From NCBI GenBank assembly GCA_029861535.1, contig JAOTZC010000003.1:1-64000 (forward strand): a stretch of 64,000 bases of DNA. The letters run 5' to 3'. Made by a program: the position numbers and the translations under genes. Shown here piece after piece: positions 20,496 through 30,039 of the stretch. Source of the stretch: Gammaproteobacteria bacterium (GTDB lineage Bacteria > Pseudomonadota > Gammaproteobacteria > Steroidobacterales > Woeseiaceae). The notes below the pieces were generated by a model that did no database searches, was not told the DNA's origin, and worked only from the letters and a program-made list of their open reading frames with translations. Position 1 is the first letter of the stretch. Each line of letters begins with the position of its first letter.

Positions 20496-21842
20496 TTATG
20501 CAGCCGCAAATGCGTCGCGCGTCATATTTTCCTGTCCATTAGGCAGTACGCGAACATTGTCTTCGATGCGGATACCACCAAAGGGTCTCAGCCACTTAAC
20601 GGTGTTCCAGTTGACATGCGCTTCGGCCGGACTTCCGCGCAGTTCTTCGAGTAGCATGTCGATGACGTACAGGCCGGGCTCGATGGTCAGCACCATGTCT
20701 TCTTCGAGGACACGCGTCAATCGCAGGAATGGGTGCCCGCTGGGCGGATCGATGACGTTGCCCGACTCGTTTTCCATATGACCGCCGGCATCGTGCACTT
20801 GTACGCCGAGCAAATGACCCAGTCCATGCGGCAAAAAAGCCGACGTGACGCCGCTTGCCAGCAGTGTGTCAGGATCTCCGCTCGCAATGTCGGCATCGAC
20901 AAGCACGCCCCCAAGCAATCGGTGCGTTTCAATATGCAGCTCGCGAAAATCGATGCCGACTCGCACCCGGCTGACGATGTCCCGCTGCAATGCATCCATG
21001 CGTTCGATCAGATTCATAAACTGCGCGTCTGCGAGGGCGTAAGTGCGCGTGATATCAGACGCATAGCCATGTACCTGGGCGCCCGCATCGATCAGGAACG
21101 AGCGCTGTTCGGACGGTGCATCTCGATCAAGATCAGTGTAATGCAGAATGGCACCGTGCTCGTTTAGCGCAATGATGTTTCCGTAGGGCAGCTCATTGTC
21201 CGCGAGGCTCACGGCTTTGCAATACGCCTGATGTATCTCGAATTCGGACTGGCCGTTGCGAAAAGCAGTCTCTGCCGCGCGATGTCCTGCAACGCCTCGA
21301 CGTGACGCGAGACGCATGCAAGCAAGTTCGTAGGCGGTTTTTCGCCCGCGCGCAAAGTGCAGAATATTCATTGTCGACGATGGATTAATGCGTTCGATAT
21401 CGAATGCGTGTGCCGGGTCGTCGAGCTCACCAATAAAGATGCATTTGTCGCGTTCCGCCGGCAAATGTTCGATGACGTCGTCTGCCGCGTGCACAACGCG
21501 GACATCAAATCCTGATGTCCAATAGCCTTCTGGCACACCAGGCACCGAATGCCAGTAGTCCTGTGGCTGATAATAGATTAGCCGCGGCTTTTCACCGGGC
21601 GTGTAAACAATGTAGGACAGCGGTAAGTCTGTCAGCGGCAGCCAGCTGACAAAATGCGGGTTTGGCCGGAACGGATAAGTATTGTCGTCCAGAAACGAAT
21701 AACGCGGGCAACCGGAGAAAATGACCGCGTGGGCGGCACCGGACTTTTCGAGCGCGTCGTCGTGCCGAGCCATTACGGCGCTCAAGTGGTCCGGATACAG
21801 TGCTCCAAGATCGGCATTGCGATTTGAGTAGTCGGCGTTCAT
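20496..21842 (-). CDS. pepQ: Xaa-Pro dipeptidase (M24 family)
   Basis: ...FLIDAGAQVHGYASDITRTYA...HGLGHLLGVQVHDAGG...MVLTIEPGLYVI... Confidence 0.93.
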   Translation of the reverse strand: MNADYSNRNADLGALYPDHLSAVMARHDDALEKSGAAHAVIFSGCPRYSFLDDNTYPFRPNPHFVSWLPLTDLPLSYIVYTPGEKPRLIYYQPQDYWHSVPGVPEGYWTSGFDVRVVHAADDVIEHLPAERDKCIFIGELDDPAHAFDIERINPSSTMNILHFARGRKTAYELACMRLASRRGVAGHRAAETAFRNGQSEFEIHQAYCKAVSLADNELPYGNIIALNEHGAILHYTDLDRDAPSEQRSFLIDAGAQVHGYASDITRTYALADAQFMNLIERMDALQRDIVSRVRVGIDFRELHIETHRLLGGVLVDADIASGDPDTLLASGVTSAFLPHGLGHLLGVQVHDAGGHMENESGNVIDPPSGHPFLRLTRVLEEDMVLTIEPGLYVIDMLLEELRGSPAEAHVNWNTVKWLRPFGGIRIEDNVRVLPNGQENMTRDAFAAA

Positions 21843-21956
21843 GGTCTCCGATGATACCGATGCATCGGCGTCCCGGCGAGCACCCGTTTAAGCGTGTGAC
21901 GAGTTTCAAAGTGCCGATAATCTAGGCATCATTGACGCCCTTGCAAGGGGAATCCA

Positions 21957-23675
21957 ATGTTCAGAACAGTTGCAGGCATTGCCGGCATGGCGATGATGGT
22001 ATTGGGGAGTGTAAGCGTGGCCGAGACTATTCCGGGGTACGATCGTGTGTCTGGCAGCCCGCATGCCTCACGCTCCGAGGTCATTGCGCCGCACGGCATG
22101 GCGGCGACGAGCCAGCCGTTGGCAACACAGATCGCGCTCGACATCCTCAAGGCCGGCGGCAGCGCTATCGATGCGGCGATCGCCGCAAATGCCGCACTTG
22201 GACTGATGGAGCCAACAGGCTGCGGCATAGGCGGCGACCTGTTTGCCATTGTGTGGGACGCGGAGAACAAGGAACTTGTCGGTCTGAACGCATCCGGACG
22301 TGCGCCGGCACTGATGACGCTGGAATACTTCCGCGACAACAACCTTGACTCGATACCACGATTCGGCCCGTTGCCGGTCAGCGTTCCCGGCGCGGTCGAC
22401 GGTTGGTTCGAGCTTCACGGCCGCTACGGCCGATTGCCGATCAAGGATCTGTTGGCGCCGGCGATTCACTACGCCAGGAACGGCTTCCCGGTCTCGGAAG
22501 TCATCGCGCAATACTTCGAACTGAACAAGAAACGCATTGGCGAGTATCCCGGTTTTGTCGAGACTTTCATGCCGCGTGGACATACTCCGAAGACGGGAGA
22601 GCTATTCAAGAATACACAGCTGGCCAAAACCTACGAGATGATCGCCGACGGAGGTCGCGACACCTTTTATAAAGGCGATATAGCCCGTCGCATTGATTCG
22701 TTCATGACGGAGTACGGCGGCCTGCTGCGCTATGATGATTTGGCGGCCCATAAATCCGAATGGGTGGCGCCGGTAGCAACGAACTATCGCGGATGGGACG
22801 TGTTTGAGCTACCACCGAACGGGCAGGGCATAGCGGCGCTGCAGATACTTAACATCCTTGAAGGCTATGATATTGCCGCGATGGGTTTCGGCAGTGTCGA
22901 GTATATTCATACCTTCGTCGAGGCGAAAAAACTCGCATTCGAGGATCGCGCCAAGTATTACGTCGACATGGACTTCGCGGGCGTGCCGGTTGATCGTCTG
23001 ATTTCAAAAGAGTACGCAAGTGAACGTCGTGCGTTGTTGACACAGGCTACGGCGGCAAAATCCTATCCGGCGGGCGATGCGAAGCTCAACGACGGCGACA
23101 CGATTTATCTGACGGTTGCCGACAGCAACGGCAATATGGTGTCGTTAATTCAAAGCAATTACGTCGGCATGGGATCCGGAATGATCCCCGGCGAACTCGG
23201 TTTCGTATTGCAGAATCGTGCCAATCTATTTGCGCTCGACGAGGCACATGCCAATGTACTTGAACCCGGCAAGCGCCCGTTTCATACCATCATTCCAGCA
23301 TTCGTCATGAAGGATGGCGCGCCGCTCATCAGTTTTGGGCTGATGGGTGGTGCGATGCAGCCGCAAGGGCACGCGCAGATTATTGTGAACATGGTGGACT
23401 TCGGCATGAACCTGCAAGAGGCTGGCGACGCGGCGCGGATCAATCACACCGGCTCGTCGCAACCGACCGGAACGACAATGTCCGATGGTGGTGTCGTGCA
23501 CCTTGAATCGACGTTCAGCGAAGAGATTCGTATTGCTTTGAAGGCTCTCGGCCACACGTTGGGCGACAGCGACGGTAGCTTCGGCGGTTACCAAGCAATT
23601 CTGTGGGACGAGCAAGAGGGTGTTTACTACGGAGCGTCGGAAGTTAGGAAGGACGGACAGGCAGCGGGCTACTAA
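21957..23675 (+). CDS. ggt: Gamma-glutamyltransferase
   Basis: 572 aa; signal peptide; ...HGMAATSQPLATQIALDILKAGGSAIDAAIAANAALGLMEPTGCGIGGDLFAIVWD... Confidence 0.94.
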   Translation: MFRTVAGIAGMAMMVLGSVSVAETIPGYDRVSGSPHASRSEVIAPHGMAATSQPLATQIALDILKAGGSAIDAAIAANAALGLMEPTGCGIGGDLFAIVWDAENKELVGLNASGRAPALMTLEYFRDNNLDSIPRFGPLPVSVPGAVDGWFELHGRYGRLPIKDLLAPAIHYARNGFPVSEVIAQYFELNKKRIGEYPGFVETFMPRGHTPKTGELFKNTQLAKTYEMIADGGRDTFYKGDIARRIDSFMTEYGGLLRYDDLAAHKSEWVAPVATNYRGWDVFELPPNGQGIAALQILNILEGYDIAAMGFGSVEYIHTFVEAKKLAFEDRAKYYVDMDFAGVPVDRLISKEYASERRALLTQATAAKSYPAGDAKLNDGDTIYLTVADSNGNMVSLIQSNYVGMGSGMIPGELGFVLQNRANLFALDEAHANVLEPGKRPFHTIIPAFVMKDGAPLISFGLMGGAMQPQGHAQIIVNMVDFGMNLQEAGDAARINHTGSSQPTGTTMSDGGVVHLESTFSEEIRIALKALGHTLGDSDGSFGGYQAILWDEQEGVYYGASEVRKDGQAAGY

Positions 23676-24685
23676 TGAGTCAGGATATCTATCTAACCGG
23701 AATAACGACAACCGGTACGCCGCATATCGGCAATTATGTCGGTGCCATTCGTCCCGGAATCGAGGCCAGCAAGGACCGCGGCAAGAAAAATTTTTATTTC
23801 CTTGCCGATTTGCATGCGCTTGCGAAAAACGAAGACCCAGAAAATATCAGCCGCTCGACGCTAGAGATTGCGGCCGCATGGATGGCATTAGGCCTGGATT
23901 CGGAACACGCAATTTTTTACCGTCAGTCGGACATCCCGGAAATACCGCAGCTTACGTGGATCCTGTCAAGCATGACCGCAAAGGGCCTGATGAATCGTGC
24001 GCACTCTTATAAGGCCGCGGTCCAGGTCAACGTAGATAGCGGCAGCAAGGATCCTGACAAGGGCATCACCATGGCTCTGTACAGCTATCCGATCCTGATG
24101 GCGGCCGACATCCTGATGTTTAAGGCAACCAAGGTGCCGGTTGGGCGTGATCAAAAGCAACACGTCGAGATGGCCAGGGATGTAGCGCAGCGCTTTAATC
24201 ATCACTACGGCGACGTTTTGGTATTGCCGGAACCCGTAATTGACGACAACACGGCGGTCCTTTCTGGCCTCGATGGCCGCAAGATGTCAAAGAGTTACAA
24301 CAATGCCATTCCGGTATTCGCGCCCGAGAAGCAATTGCGCAAGCTCATCATGAAAATCAAGACCAACAGTCTCGAGCCAGGTGAGCCGAAAAATACCGCG
24401 GATAGTACCTTGTTCGACATTTTCAAAGCCTTCGCGAACGACGCGGAAACCAACGCGATCGCCAAGCGATATGCCGAAGGCATTGCCTGGGGAGAGATGA
24501 AACAAATTTTGTTCGAATACATCAATGACCATATAACGCCGGCCAGGGACAAATATGAGCGCCTGACTGGCGACCCGGCCATTGTCGAGGCAGAGCTCCG
24601 AAAGGGTGCAGCGCGTGCACGTGAAATTGCCGTACCGTATCTCGAGGAGATTCGCGACGCGATAGGGATTCGGCGGCTGGGATGA
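23675..24685 (+). CDS. trpS: Tryptophan--tRNA ligase
   Basis: TGITTTGTPHIGNYVGAIRP...; KMSKSYNN signature. Confidence 0.96.
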   Translation: MSQDIYLTGITTTGTPHIGNYVGAIRPGIEASKDRGKKNFYFLADLHALAKNEDPENISRSTLEIAAAWMALGLDSEHAIFYRQSDIPEIPQLTWILSSMTAKGLMNRAHSYKAAVQVNVDSGSKDPDKGITMALYSYPILMAADILMFKATKVPVGRDQKQHVEMARDVAQRFNHHYGDVLVLPEPVIDDNTAVLSGLDGRKMSKSYNNAIPVFAPEKQLRKLIMKIKTNSLEPGEPKNTADSTLFDIFKAFANDAETNAIAKRYAEGIAWGEMKQILFEYINDHITPARDKYERLTGDPAIVEAELRKGAARAREIAVPYLEEIRDAIGIRRLG

Positions 24686-25050
24686 AGGCGCCGACACGAT
24701 TCGATGCACGCGACGATACCGTTGGCATCGGCAGGGATCTTCTGGCGCGACTGGTCGCCGCGCAGGCGGATCCGCCGTTGCCTGTTGACGGGTTTACGAT
24801 CGGTATCGCTGAAATGTCCGAAAACTCGCCGCACGGCGGCGAAATGCACCCGGATGGCGACGAAGTGCTGTACCTGATCAGCGGACACGTTAACGTCGTC
24901 TTTGAGGACGAGAATCTGGCGGACGTCGACATGCAGCCCGGTGACGGACTCGTCGTACCAAAAGGTGTCTGGCATCGCGTCGACATATTGGCACCGTCCA
25001 AGATTCTGTATGCCACTCCGGGTCCGGGGGGTGAGTACCGCCCGTTATGA
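24682..25050 (+). CDS. Cupin domain protein
   Basis: ...HGGEMHPDGDEVLYLISGHVNVVFEDE...MQPGDGLVVPKGVWHRVD...; ATGA overlap with trpS. Confidence 0.88.
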   Translation: MKAPTRFDARDDTVGIGRDLLARLVAAQADPPLPVDGFTIGIAEMSENSPHGGEMHPDGDEVLYLISGHVNVVFEDENLADVDMQPGDGLVVPKGVWHRVDILAPSKILYATPGPGGEYRPL

Positions 25051-25664
25051 GCGTTAATGCGGCAGAAGCTCTCCTGCGGCTTCGCGCCGGTAATCAGCGC
25101 TATGTTGCCGATGAGATGACGTTGGATATTAGCCATGATGTGCGCCGCAGGCTGGCCGCCGCGCAGGAGCCGTTTGCGATCATTCTCGGCTGTTCGGATT
25201 CCCGAGTGCCGATTGAGGTTGTTTTCGATCAGGGCATCGGAGATCTGTTTGTCATCCGCATTGCCGGCAACATTGTCCAGCCGTCACAAATCGGCAGTGT
25301 TGAATTCGCCGTGCAGAAATTTGGCACGCAACTGGTCGTTGTCCTCGGCCACACTCAATGCGGCGCAATCGAAGCGACAATTGAGGAGCTGCGCCGGCCG
25401 GCAACAAATCAATCTGGGAACATGGCGGCTATTGTCAGTCGCGTTCGACCGTCGGTCGAAGGATTGCTCGATGAAATCGATGACTACGATGACTTGGTGT
25501 ATCAAGCGGTTCGCGAGAATGTGCGGTATGCCGCGAATGCGCTCAGACACGGTTCGAGGATAATCGAATCCTTCATCAACGATCATGCGTTAACGATCGT
25601 TGGGGCCGAATATTCGCTCGAAACCGGTGTCGTGGACTTTTTCGACGGGGTTTCGCCAGCCTAG
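25047..25664 (+). CDS. Beta-carbonic anhydrase
   Basis: GCSDSRVP and GHTQCGAI zinc-site motifs. Confidence 0.95.
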   Translation: MSVNAAEALLRLRAGNQRYVADEMTLDISHDVRRRLAAAQEPFAIILGCSDSRVPIEVVFDQGIGDLFVIRIAGNIVQPSQIGSVEFAVQKFGTQLVVVLGHTQCGAIEATIEELRRPATNQSGNMAAIVSRVRPSVEGLLDEIDDYDDLVYQAVRENVRYAANALRHGSRIIESFINDHALTIVGAEYSLETGVVDFFDGVSPA

Positions 25665-26812
25665 TGCTGCCGTCTGTCGTGGACGGTTCGGGAAGAATTC
25701 TGATTTTGGGCGGTACCGGACACTTTGGTGCCCGAATTTGCCGGCGACTCGCAAACGATTCCCGAATCGAACTTGTTATTTCGAGTCGCAGCCTGAATCG
25801 CGCTCAAGAGCTCGTTGTTGACATCGCAAGATCAGGCAACACGTCTCAGATCTTTGCCACAGAACTTGATCAAAACACCGCTTCATTGACCGAGCGTCTA
25901 GGTGAATTTGCTCCGAATGTCGTCATTCACACTGCAGGCCCCTATCAGGGGCAGCAATACACCGTCGCAAGAGCGTGCATTGCCGCGGGCTGCCACTACA
26001 TCGACTTAGCCGATGGGCGCGAATTTGTCGCCGGTATCGATTCGCTAGATGCTGCTGCTCGTGGCGCCGGCGTGGCATTGATATCGGGAGCTAGTACATT
26101 GCCGGCAGTTCCAGCGGCTATTATCGATGAATGCCGAAACACCATGCATCGGATTAGGTCAATAAGATCCTGCATTGCACCGGCACAGAGAACCCCACGT
26201 GGTCTTGGCACCGTTAAAGCGGTGCTGAGCTACTGTGGCAAAGCGTTCGACAGTATCGAAAATGGACAGAGCAAGACCTTGTACGGGTGGCAGGACCTGC
26301 AAGTGCGGCGTATTCCGCAGATCGGATGGCGACTTTCAGCCGTCTGTGACGTACCAGATACGATATTGTTGCCACGCTATGCGCCAGACTTGCAGACCGT
26401 GAGTTTTCACGCCGCATTGGCGGCGCCGTGGGAACATTTGACGCTGTGGTCGATGGCCTGGATCGCGCGCGTCGGTGTCGTCAAAGACTGGTCGCGGTAT
26501 GGGAGTTCGTTTACGGCCGTTGGCAAATTATTCCAAAAATTTGGCTCAGATCGTGGCGCTATGACGGTGCGCGTTACCGGTGAAACTGAATTGGGTGCGC
26601 CCGTTGACCGCAAGTGGTTGTTGATTGCAGAAGACAACCACGGGCCGGAAATTCCGTGCACGCCGAGTATTGTCATTGCAAAAAAACTTTTGCACGGTAA
26701 TTTGATACGGAACGGTGCTCACGCGTGTATGGGACTATTCACGCTCGACGAATTTAAGACCGAGCTGCAGGAGTTTAGTGTGTCTGCTCGCTTTCTTGAG
26801 GCGAGAAACTGA
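25664..26812 (+). CDS. Saccharopine dehydrogenase NADP-binding domain family protein
   Basis: ILILGGTGHFGARICRRLA...NVVIHTAGPYQGQQYTVARACIAAGCHYIDLADG... Confidence 0.88.
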   Translation: MLPSVVDGSGRILILGGTGHFGARICRRLANDSRIELVISSRSLNRAQELVVDIARSGNTSQIFATELDQNTASLTERLGEFAPNVVIHTAGPYQGQQYTVARACIAAGCHYIDLADGREFVAGIDSLDAAARGAGVALISGASTLPAVPAAIIDECRNTMHRIRSIRSCIAPAQRTPRGLGTVKAVLSYCGKAFDSIENGQSKTLYGWQDLQVRRIPQIGWRLSAVCDVPDTILLPRYAPDLQTVSFHAALAAPWEHLTLWSMAWIARVGVVKDWSRYGSSFTAVGKLFQKFGSDRGAMTVRVTGETELGAPVDRKWLLIAEDNHGPEIPCTPSIVIAKKLLHGNLIRNGAHACMGLFTLDEFKTELQEFSVSARFLEARN

Positions 26813-26813
26813 T

Positions 26814-27287
26814 ATGGATGGATATTTGGCTGTCAAACTTCTTCATATCTTAAGTTCTACCGTGCTGTTTGGTACGGGCCTAGGAACTGCCTTTTTCATG
26901 TTGCGAGCGTGGCAGAGCAAAAGCGACGAGGCGATGCGAGTGACAACCGCGCACGTTGTGCAGGCAGACTGGTTGTTTACGACACCAGCCGTAGTCGTTC
27001 AACTGGCCACTGGATTGTGGCTGACAAGTCAGATCGGCATTTCCTATTTGTCACTGTGGTTTGCCGTCGTTATCACCTTATTCGCATTGGTCGGTGCTTG
27101 TTGGCTGCCGGTAGTCTGGATCCAGATCCACATACGAAATTTGATAGGCAAAGGCGTTGAGCCAAGCCAATATCGCCGACTCATGCGCTGGTGGATGGCG
27201 CTCGGAATTCCCGCGTTCTTGGCCGTGCTCGCCTTGTTTGTGCTCATGGTTTATAAACCATGGGTGGGAATCATGCTGTTCAACTAG
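26814..27287 (+). CDS. DUF2269 family membrane protein
   Basis: MDGYLAVKLLHILSSTVLFGTGLGTAFFMLRAW...; 4 TM segments. Confidence 0.85.
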   Translation: MDGYLAVKLLHILSSTVLFGTGLGTAFFMLRAWQSKSDEAMRVTTAHVVQADWLFTTPAVVVQLATGLWLTSQIGISYLSLWFAVVITLFALVGACWLPVVWIQIHIRNLIGKGVEPSQYRRLMRWWMALGIPAFLAVLALFVLMVYKPWVGIMLFN

Positions 27288-27290
27288 GAT

Positions 27291-27374
27291 ATGAAAATAC
27301 CGATGGACATCAACTTCTGCGCGGTGCTCGTCGTTGCCGTCTCGCACTTTTTTCTCGGCGGGCTTTGGCGTTGA
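27291..27374 (+). pseudogene. 27-aa ORF resembling the truncated N-terminus of a DUF1761 membrane protein
   Basis: MKIPMDINFCAVLVVAVSHFFLGGLWR*; matches the DUF1761 opening (MDxNxxAVLVAAVxxFxLGGLWYSP) and stops right after GGLW. Confidence 0.55.
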
Positions 27375-27892
27375 CGCAGCATCGCCCATCGTTGCGAACG
27401 AAGCGACTGCAGCTACGGTGGCTGAGCATCGACGATGCAGAGCTGCTGTTATCGATCTGGAACGATCCGGCGTTTGTTCGCCATGTCGGCGATCGCGGAA
27501 TTCGAACTAAAGATGACGCGGTGCAGGCATTCTCCGATGGGCCGCTGAAATTGTACAGTGAGTACGGATATGGACCATACCGCGTGTCACTGCTCGAGAA
27601 CGACGAAGCCATTGGCATTTGCGGGCTCTTCAGGCGCGACAATCTTGACGACCCGGACGTCGGTTTTGCGTTGTTACCAGAGTATTGCGGCAAGGGCTAT
27701 GCGAGTGAAGCTGCCATGGCTGTCGTTGAGCATGCGAAACACGGCTTGGGGTTGCCACGGTTGACTGCAATCGTGTCGCCCGGTAACGCCGCGTCAATTG
27801 GGCTTATCGAGAAACTTGGATTGAAGTTTGAGAGAATGATCAGAATGCCGGGGGACAGCGAAGACATTAGCCTCTATGGTATTGATTGGTGA
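27371..27892 (+). CDS. GNAT family N-acetyltransferase (TTG start overlapping the remnant stop)
   Basis: TKRLQLRWLSIDDAELLLSIWNDPAFVRHVGDRGI...GFALLPEYCGKGYASEAAMAVVEHA... Confidence 0.88.
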   Translation: MTQHRPSLRTKRLQLRWLSIDDAELLLSIWNDPAFVRHVGDRGIRTKDDAVQAFSDGPLKLYSEYGYGPYRVSLLENDEAIGICGLFRRDNLDDPDVGFALLPEYCGKGYASEAAMAVVEHAKHGLGLPRLTAIVSPGNAASIGLIEKLGLKFERMIRMPGDSEDISLYGIDW

Positions 27893-27902
27893 TGGTGAGG
27901 CC

Positions 27903-28391
27903 ATGGACTTTCTACGCAGTGACGGCGCCCGCACAGGGCTTTTCTTCGGCGCCACGTCCGGCGTCATAACGACTATTGGTCTGCTTACCGGGCTGAATGC
28001 CGGCACACATTCGCTCGCTGCCGTACTCGGCGGAATACTTGTCATTGCCGTTGCAGACTCGATGTCGGATGCGCTTGGAATACATCTGGCCGAAGAGGCA
28101 GATCCAAATACGACGCACAATCATGTCTGGTCTGCGACGATCTCGACGTTTATTACTAAGTTTGTGTTCGCCGGAAGTTTCGCCATTCCGCTGCTACTAC
28201 TGCCACTGCAGCAGGCCGTCTGGGTCTCAATTGCCTGGGGCATGGTCGTTATTATCGTGCTGAGCTATTTTCTCGCCAAAGCGCAGCATGAGCGCGCGCT
28301 GCCGATAATTGCGGAACACGTCGGGATCGCGAGCCTAGTTGTAGTATTGTCGCATTTGATTGGCGCTTGGGTCGGTTCGACCTTCGGATGA
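27903..28391 (+). CDS. VIT1/CCC1-like membrane transporter family protein
   Basis: ...FFGATSGVITTIGLLTGLNAGTHSLAAVLGGILVIAVADSMSDALGIHLAEEAD... Confidence 0.8.
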   Translation: MDFLRSDGARTGLFFGATSGVITTIGLLTGLNAGTHSLAAVLGGILVIAVADSMSDALGIHLAEEADPNTTHNHVWSATISTFITKFVFAGSFAIPLLLLPLQQAVWVSIAWGMVVIIVLSYFLAKAQHERALPIIAEHVGIASLVVVLSHLIGAWVGSTFG

Positions 28392-28395
28392 GCAG

Positions 28396-28812
28396 GTGAC
28401 AGCAAAACGGTTTCGCTCAAAAATAGACTGGTGGATTGCTCTGCTGCTGGCCGCGACAGTGGTGATACTGCTTATAGCGCTCGTTTCCTTTGCGTATCAG
28501 AACACAAGTGCCTTGGAGGCGTTGGTAATGATCGGCGGAACCCTTATTGTGGTCGCATTGCTTATATGGATGTCGATTGGCACATACTACAGTGTTGACA
28601 AGAATACACTCAAGATCGTCGCGGGGCCGATTCGTTGGAAGGTGCCAATTGATGAGATAACATCGGTCGAACGAACTCGCAGCCCCATTTCATCACCTGC
28701 GCTGTCCCTCGACAGGCTACGGATCCGCTATTCAGGCAAAAAAAGCGTCATGATTTCGCCGGCGGACAAAAAACGCTTCATGAAAGCCCTCGGGCTCGAG
28801 TTGACGAACTAA
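28396..28812 (+). CDS. Membrane protein with bacterial PH-like domain
   Basis: Two N-terminal TM helices, then YYSVDKNTLKIVAGPIRWKVPIDEITSVERTRSPISSPALSLDRLRIRY... Confidence 0.75.
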   Translation: MTAKRFRSKIDWWIALLLAATVVILLIALVSFAYQNTSALEALVMIGGTLIVVALLIWMSIGTYYSVDKNTLKIVAGPIRWKVPIDEITSVERTRSPISSPALSLDRLRIRYSGKKSVMISPADKKRFMKALGLELTN

Positions 28813-28832
28813 CGGCAACGGAGGAACCTCTG

Positions 28833-29240
28833 ATGGCAACACCGAAACAGCTTGATTCGACTTTCGTTGTTACCGATTCGAACTTCGTTGCCGAGACGAT
28901 AGGCGTTACCGACACAATTTGGGCGGACATCGACGCGACGTACGGAGACTTCAAAGGGCGCACACTAATTTCGAGTTTTGCGTTTGCCGATGCCTGGCCA
29001 ACGTGGGAAATGCATCCGGCCGGCGATGAATTCGTCTGTCTACTCGACGGTGACGTCGAAATGACTTTGGCGCTGCCCGACGGCGATAAGACCGTCCGCC
29101 TTAGTGAGTCCGGTGCATTCGTCCTAGTGCCGAAAGGAATCTGGCATACCGCCAATCCGCACCGACCGACGCGCATGCTATTCGTGACGCCGGGCCAAGG
29201 TACCGAGAATCGTGAACAGCCAGTCCGCGAATCACGCTAA
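28833..29240 (+). CDS. Cupin domain protein
   Basis: ...TWEMHPAGDEFVCLLDGDVEMTLALPDGD...FVLVPKGIWHTANPH... Confidence 0.85.
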   Translation: MATPKQLDSTFVVTDSNFVAETIGVTDTIWADIDATYGDFKGRTLISSFAFADAWPTWEMHPAGDEFVCLLDGDVEMTLALPDGDKTVRLSESGAFVLVPKGIWHTANPHRPTRMLFVTPGQGTENREQPVRESR

Positions 29241-29243
29241 TCA

Positions 29244-29642
29244 ATGAGTGTGACGAATGAAGGGGTCGACTGGCGCCAACTGCGTGAATTCACCGGTGTT
29301 GAACTGACGAAGTCCCATGTTTTGTCGTGGCATGTCGAGGGCGACACATTGATGATTGATGTCGATGTATTGCTTACGCCGGAACACGCTTTCTATGAAA
29401 AGCCACGACCTGCGGAGAGAAATTGCGTTCGACCCGCCATGATCGAGTTCCCGCATTGCGAGGCCGTTAGCGTGAACGGTGTCGCAATGGACGAGCCGCT
29501 GAGCGACACGAGCGCGAGGCTGGAGCTGGGTGCTATCAAGGGACTGACGCGTATGGACGATGGGCCGTTTGAGATAACTGGCGAGTTTGGCACTGTGTTG
29601 GTCGATGCGGAAAGGCCGATTCTCCGCCTACAGCGCAAGTAA
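29244..29642 (+). CDS. Hypothetical protein
   Basis: 132-aa ORF in a co-directional gene chain; no family recognised. Confidence 0.65.
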   Translation: MSVTNEGVDWRQLREFTGVELTKSHVLSWHVEGDTLMIDVDVLLTPEHAFYEKPRPAERNCVRPAMIEFPHCEAVSVNGVAMDEPLSDTSARLELGAIKGLTRMDDGPFEITGEFGTVLVDAERPILRLQRK

Positions 29643-29662
29643 CACAATTTGGAGGCATCACG

Positions 29663-30025
29663 ATGAACCTCGAAAAGCGAATTGACTATGTCGAAATCCC
29701 GGTGACTGATCCGGCATGTGCCCGCGACTTTTTCGTCGCGTTGTTCGGCTGGAGCAGTCAGGAATGGGGCGCTGATTACATTAGTTTTAGTGATGGTCGG
29801 TTGGCGGGCGGCTTTCGTCGATCGGATGAGCCAGCGCCATCGACCGGTGTGCTGATTGTGTTCTATAGCGAAAATCTCGAACGCGACCGTGAGCGCGTCG
29901 TCGAACTTGGGGCGACTATCAGTCAGGACATATTTTCATTTCCGGGAGGGCAACGATTTCATTTTACCGACCCTGTTGGTACTGAATATGCATTCTGGTC
30001 GGCGGCAGAAGCGGAGAAAGAATAA
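29663..30025 (+). CDS. VOC (glyoxalase-like) family protein
   Basis: RIDYVEIPVTDPACARDFFVALFGW...FPGGQRFHFTDPVGTEYAFWS. Confidence 0.9.
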   Translation: MNLEKRIDYVEIPVTDPACARDFFVALFGWSSQEWGADYISFSDGRLAGGFRRSDEPAPSTGVLIVFYSENLERDRERVVELGATISQDIFSFPGGQRFHFTDPVGTEYAFWSAAEAEKE

Positions 30026-30039
30026 CAAGGGGAAAATTG

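Noticed and set aside
24287-25136. Long minus-strand ORFs opposite trpS and the cupin gene
   Set aside because: Opposite well-supported genes; no family signature.
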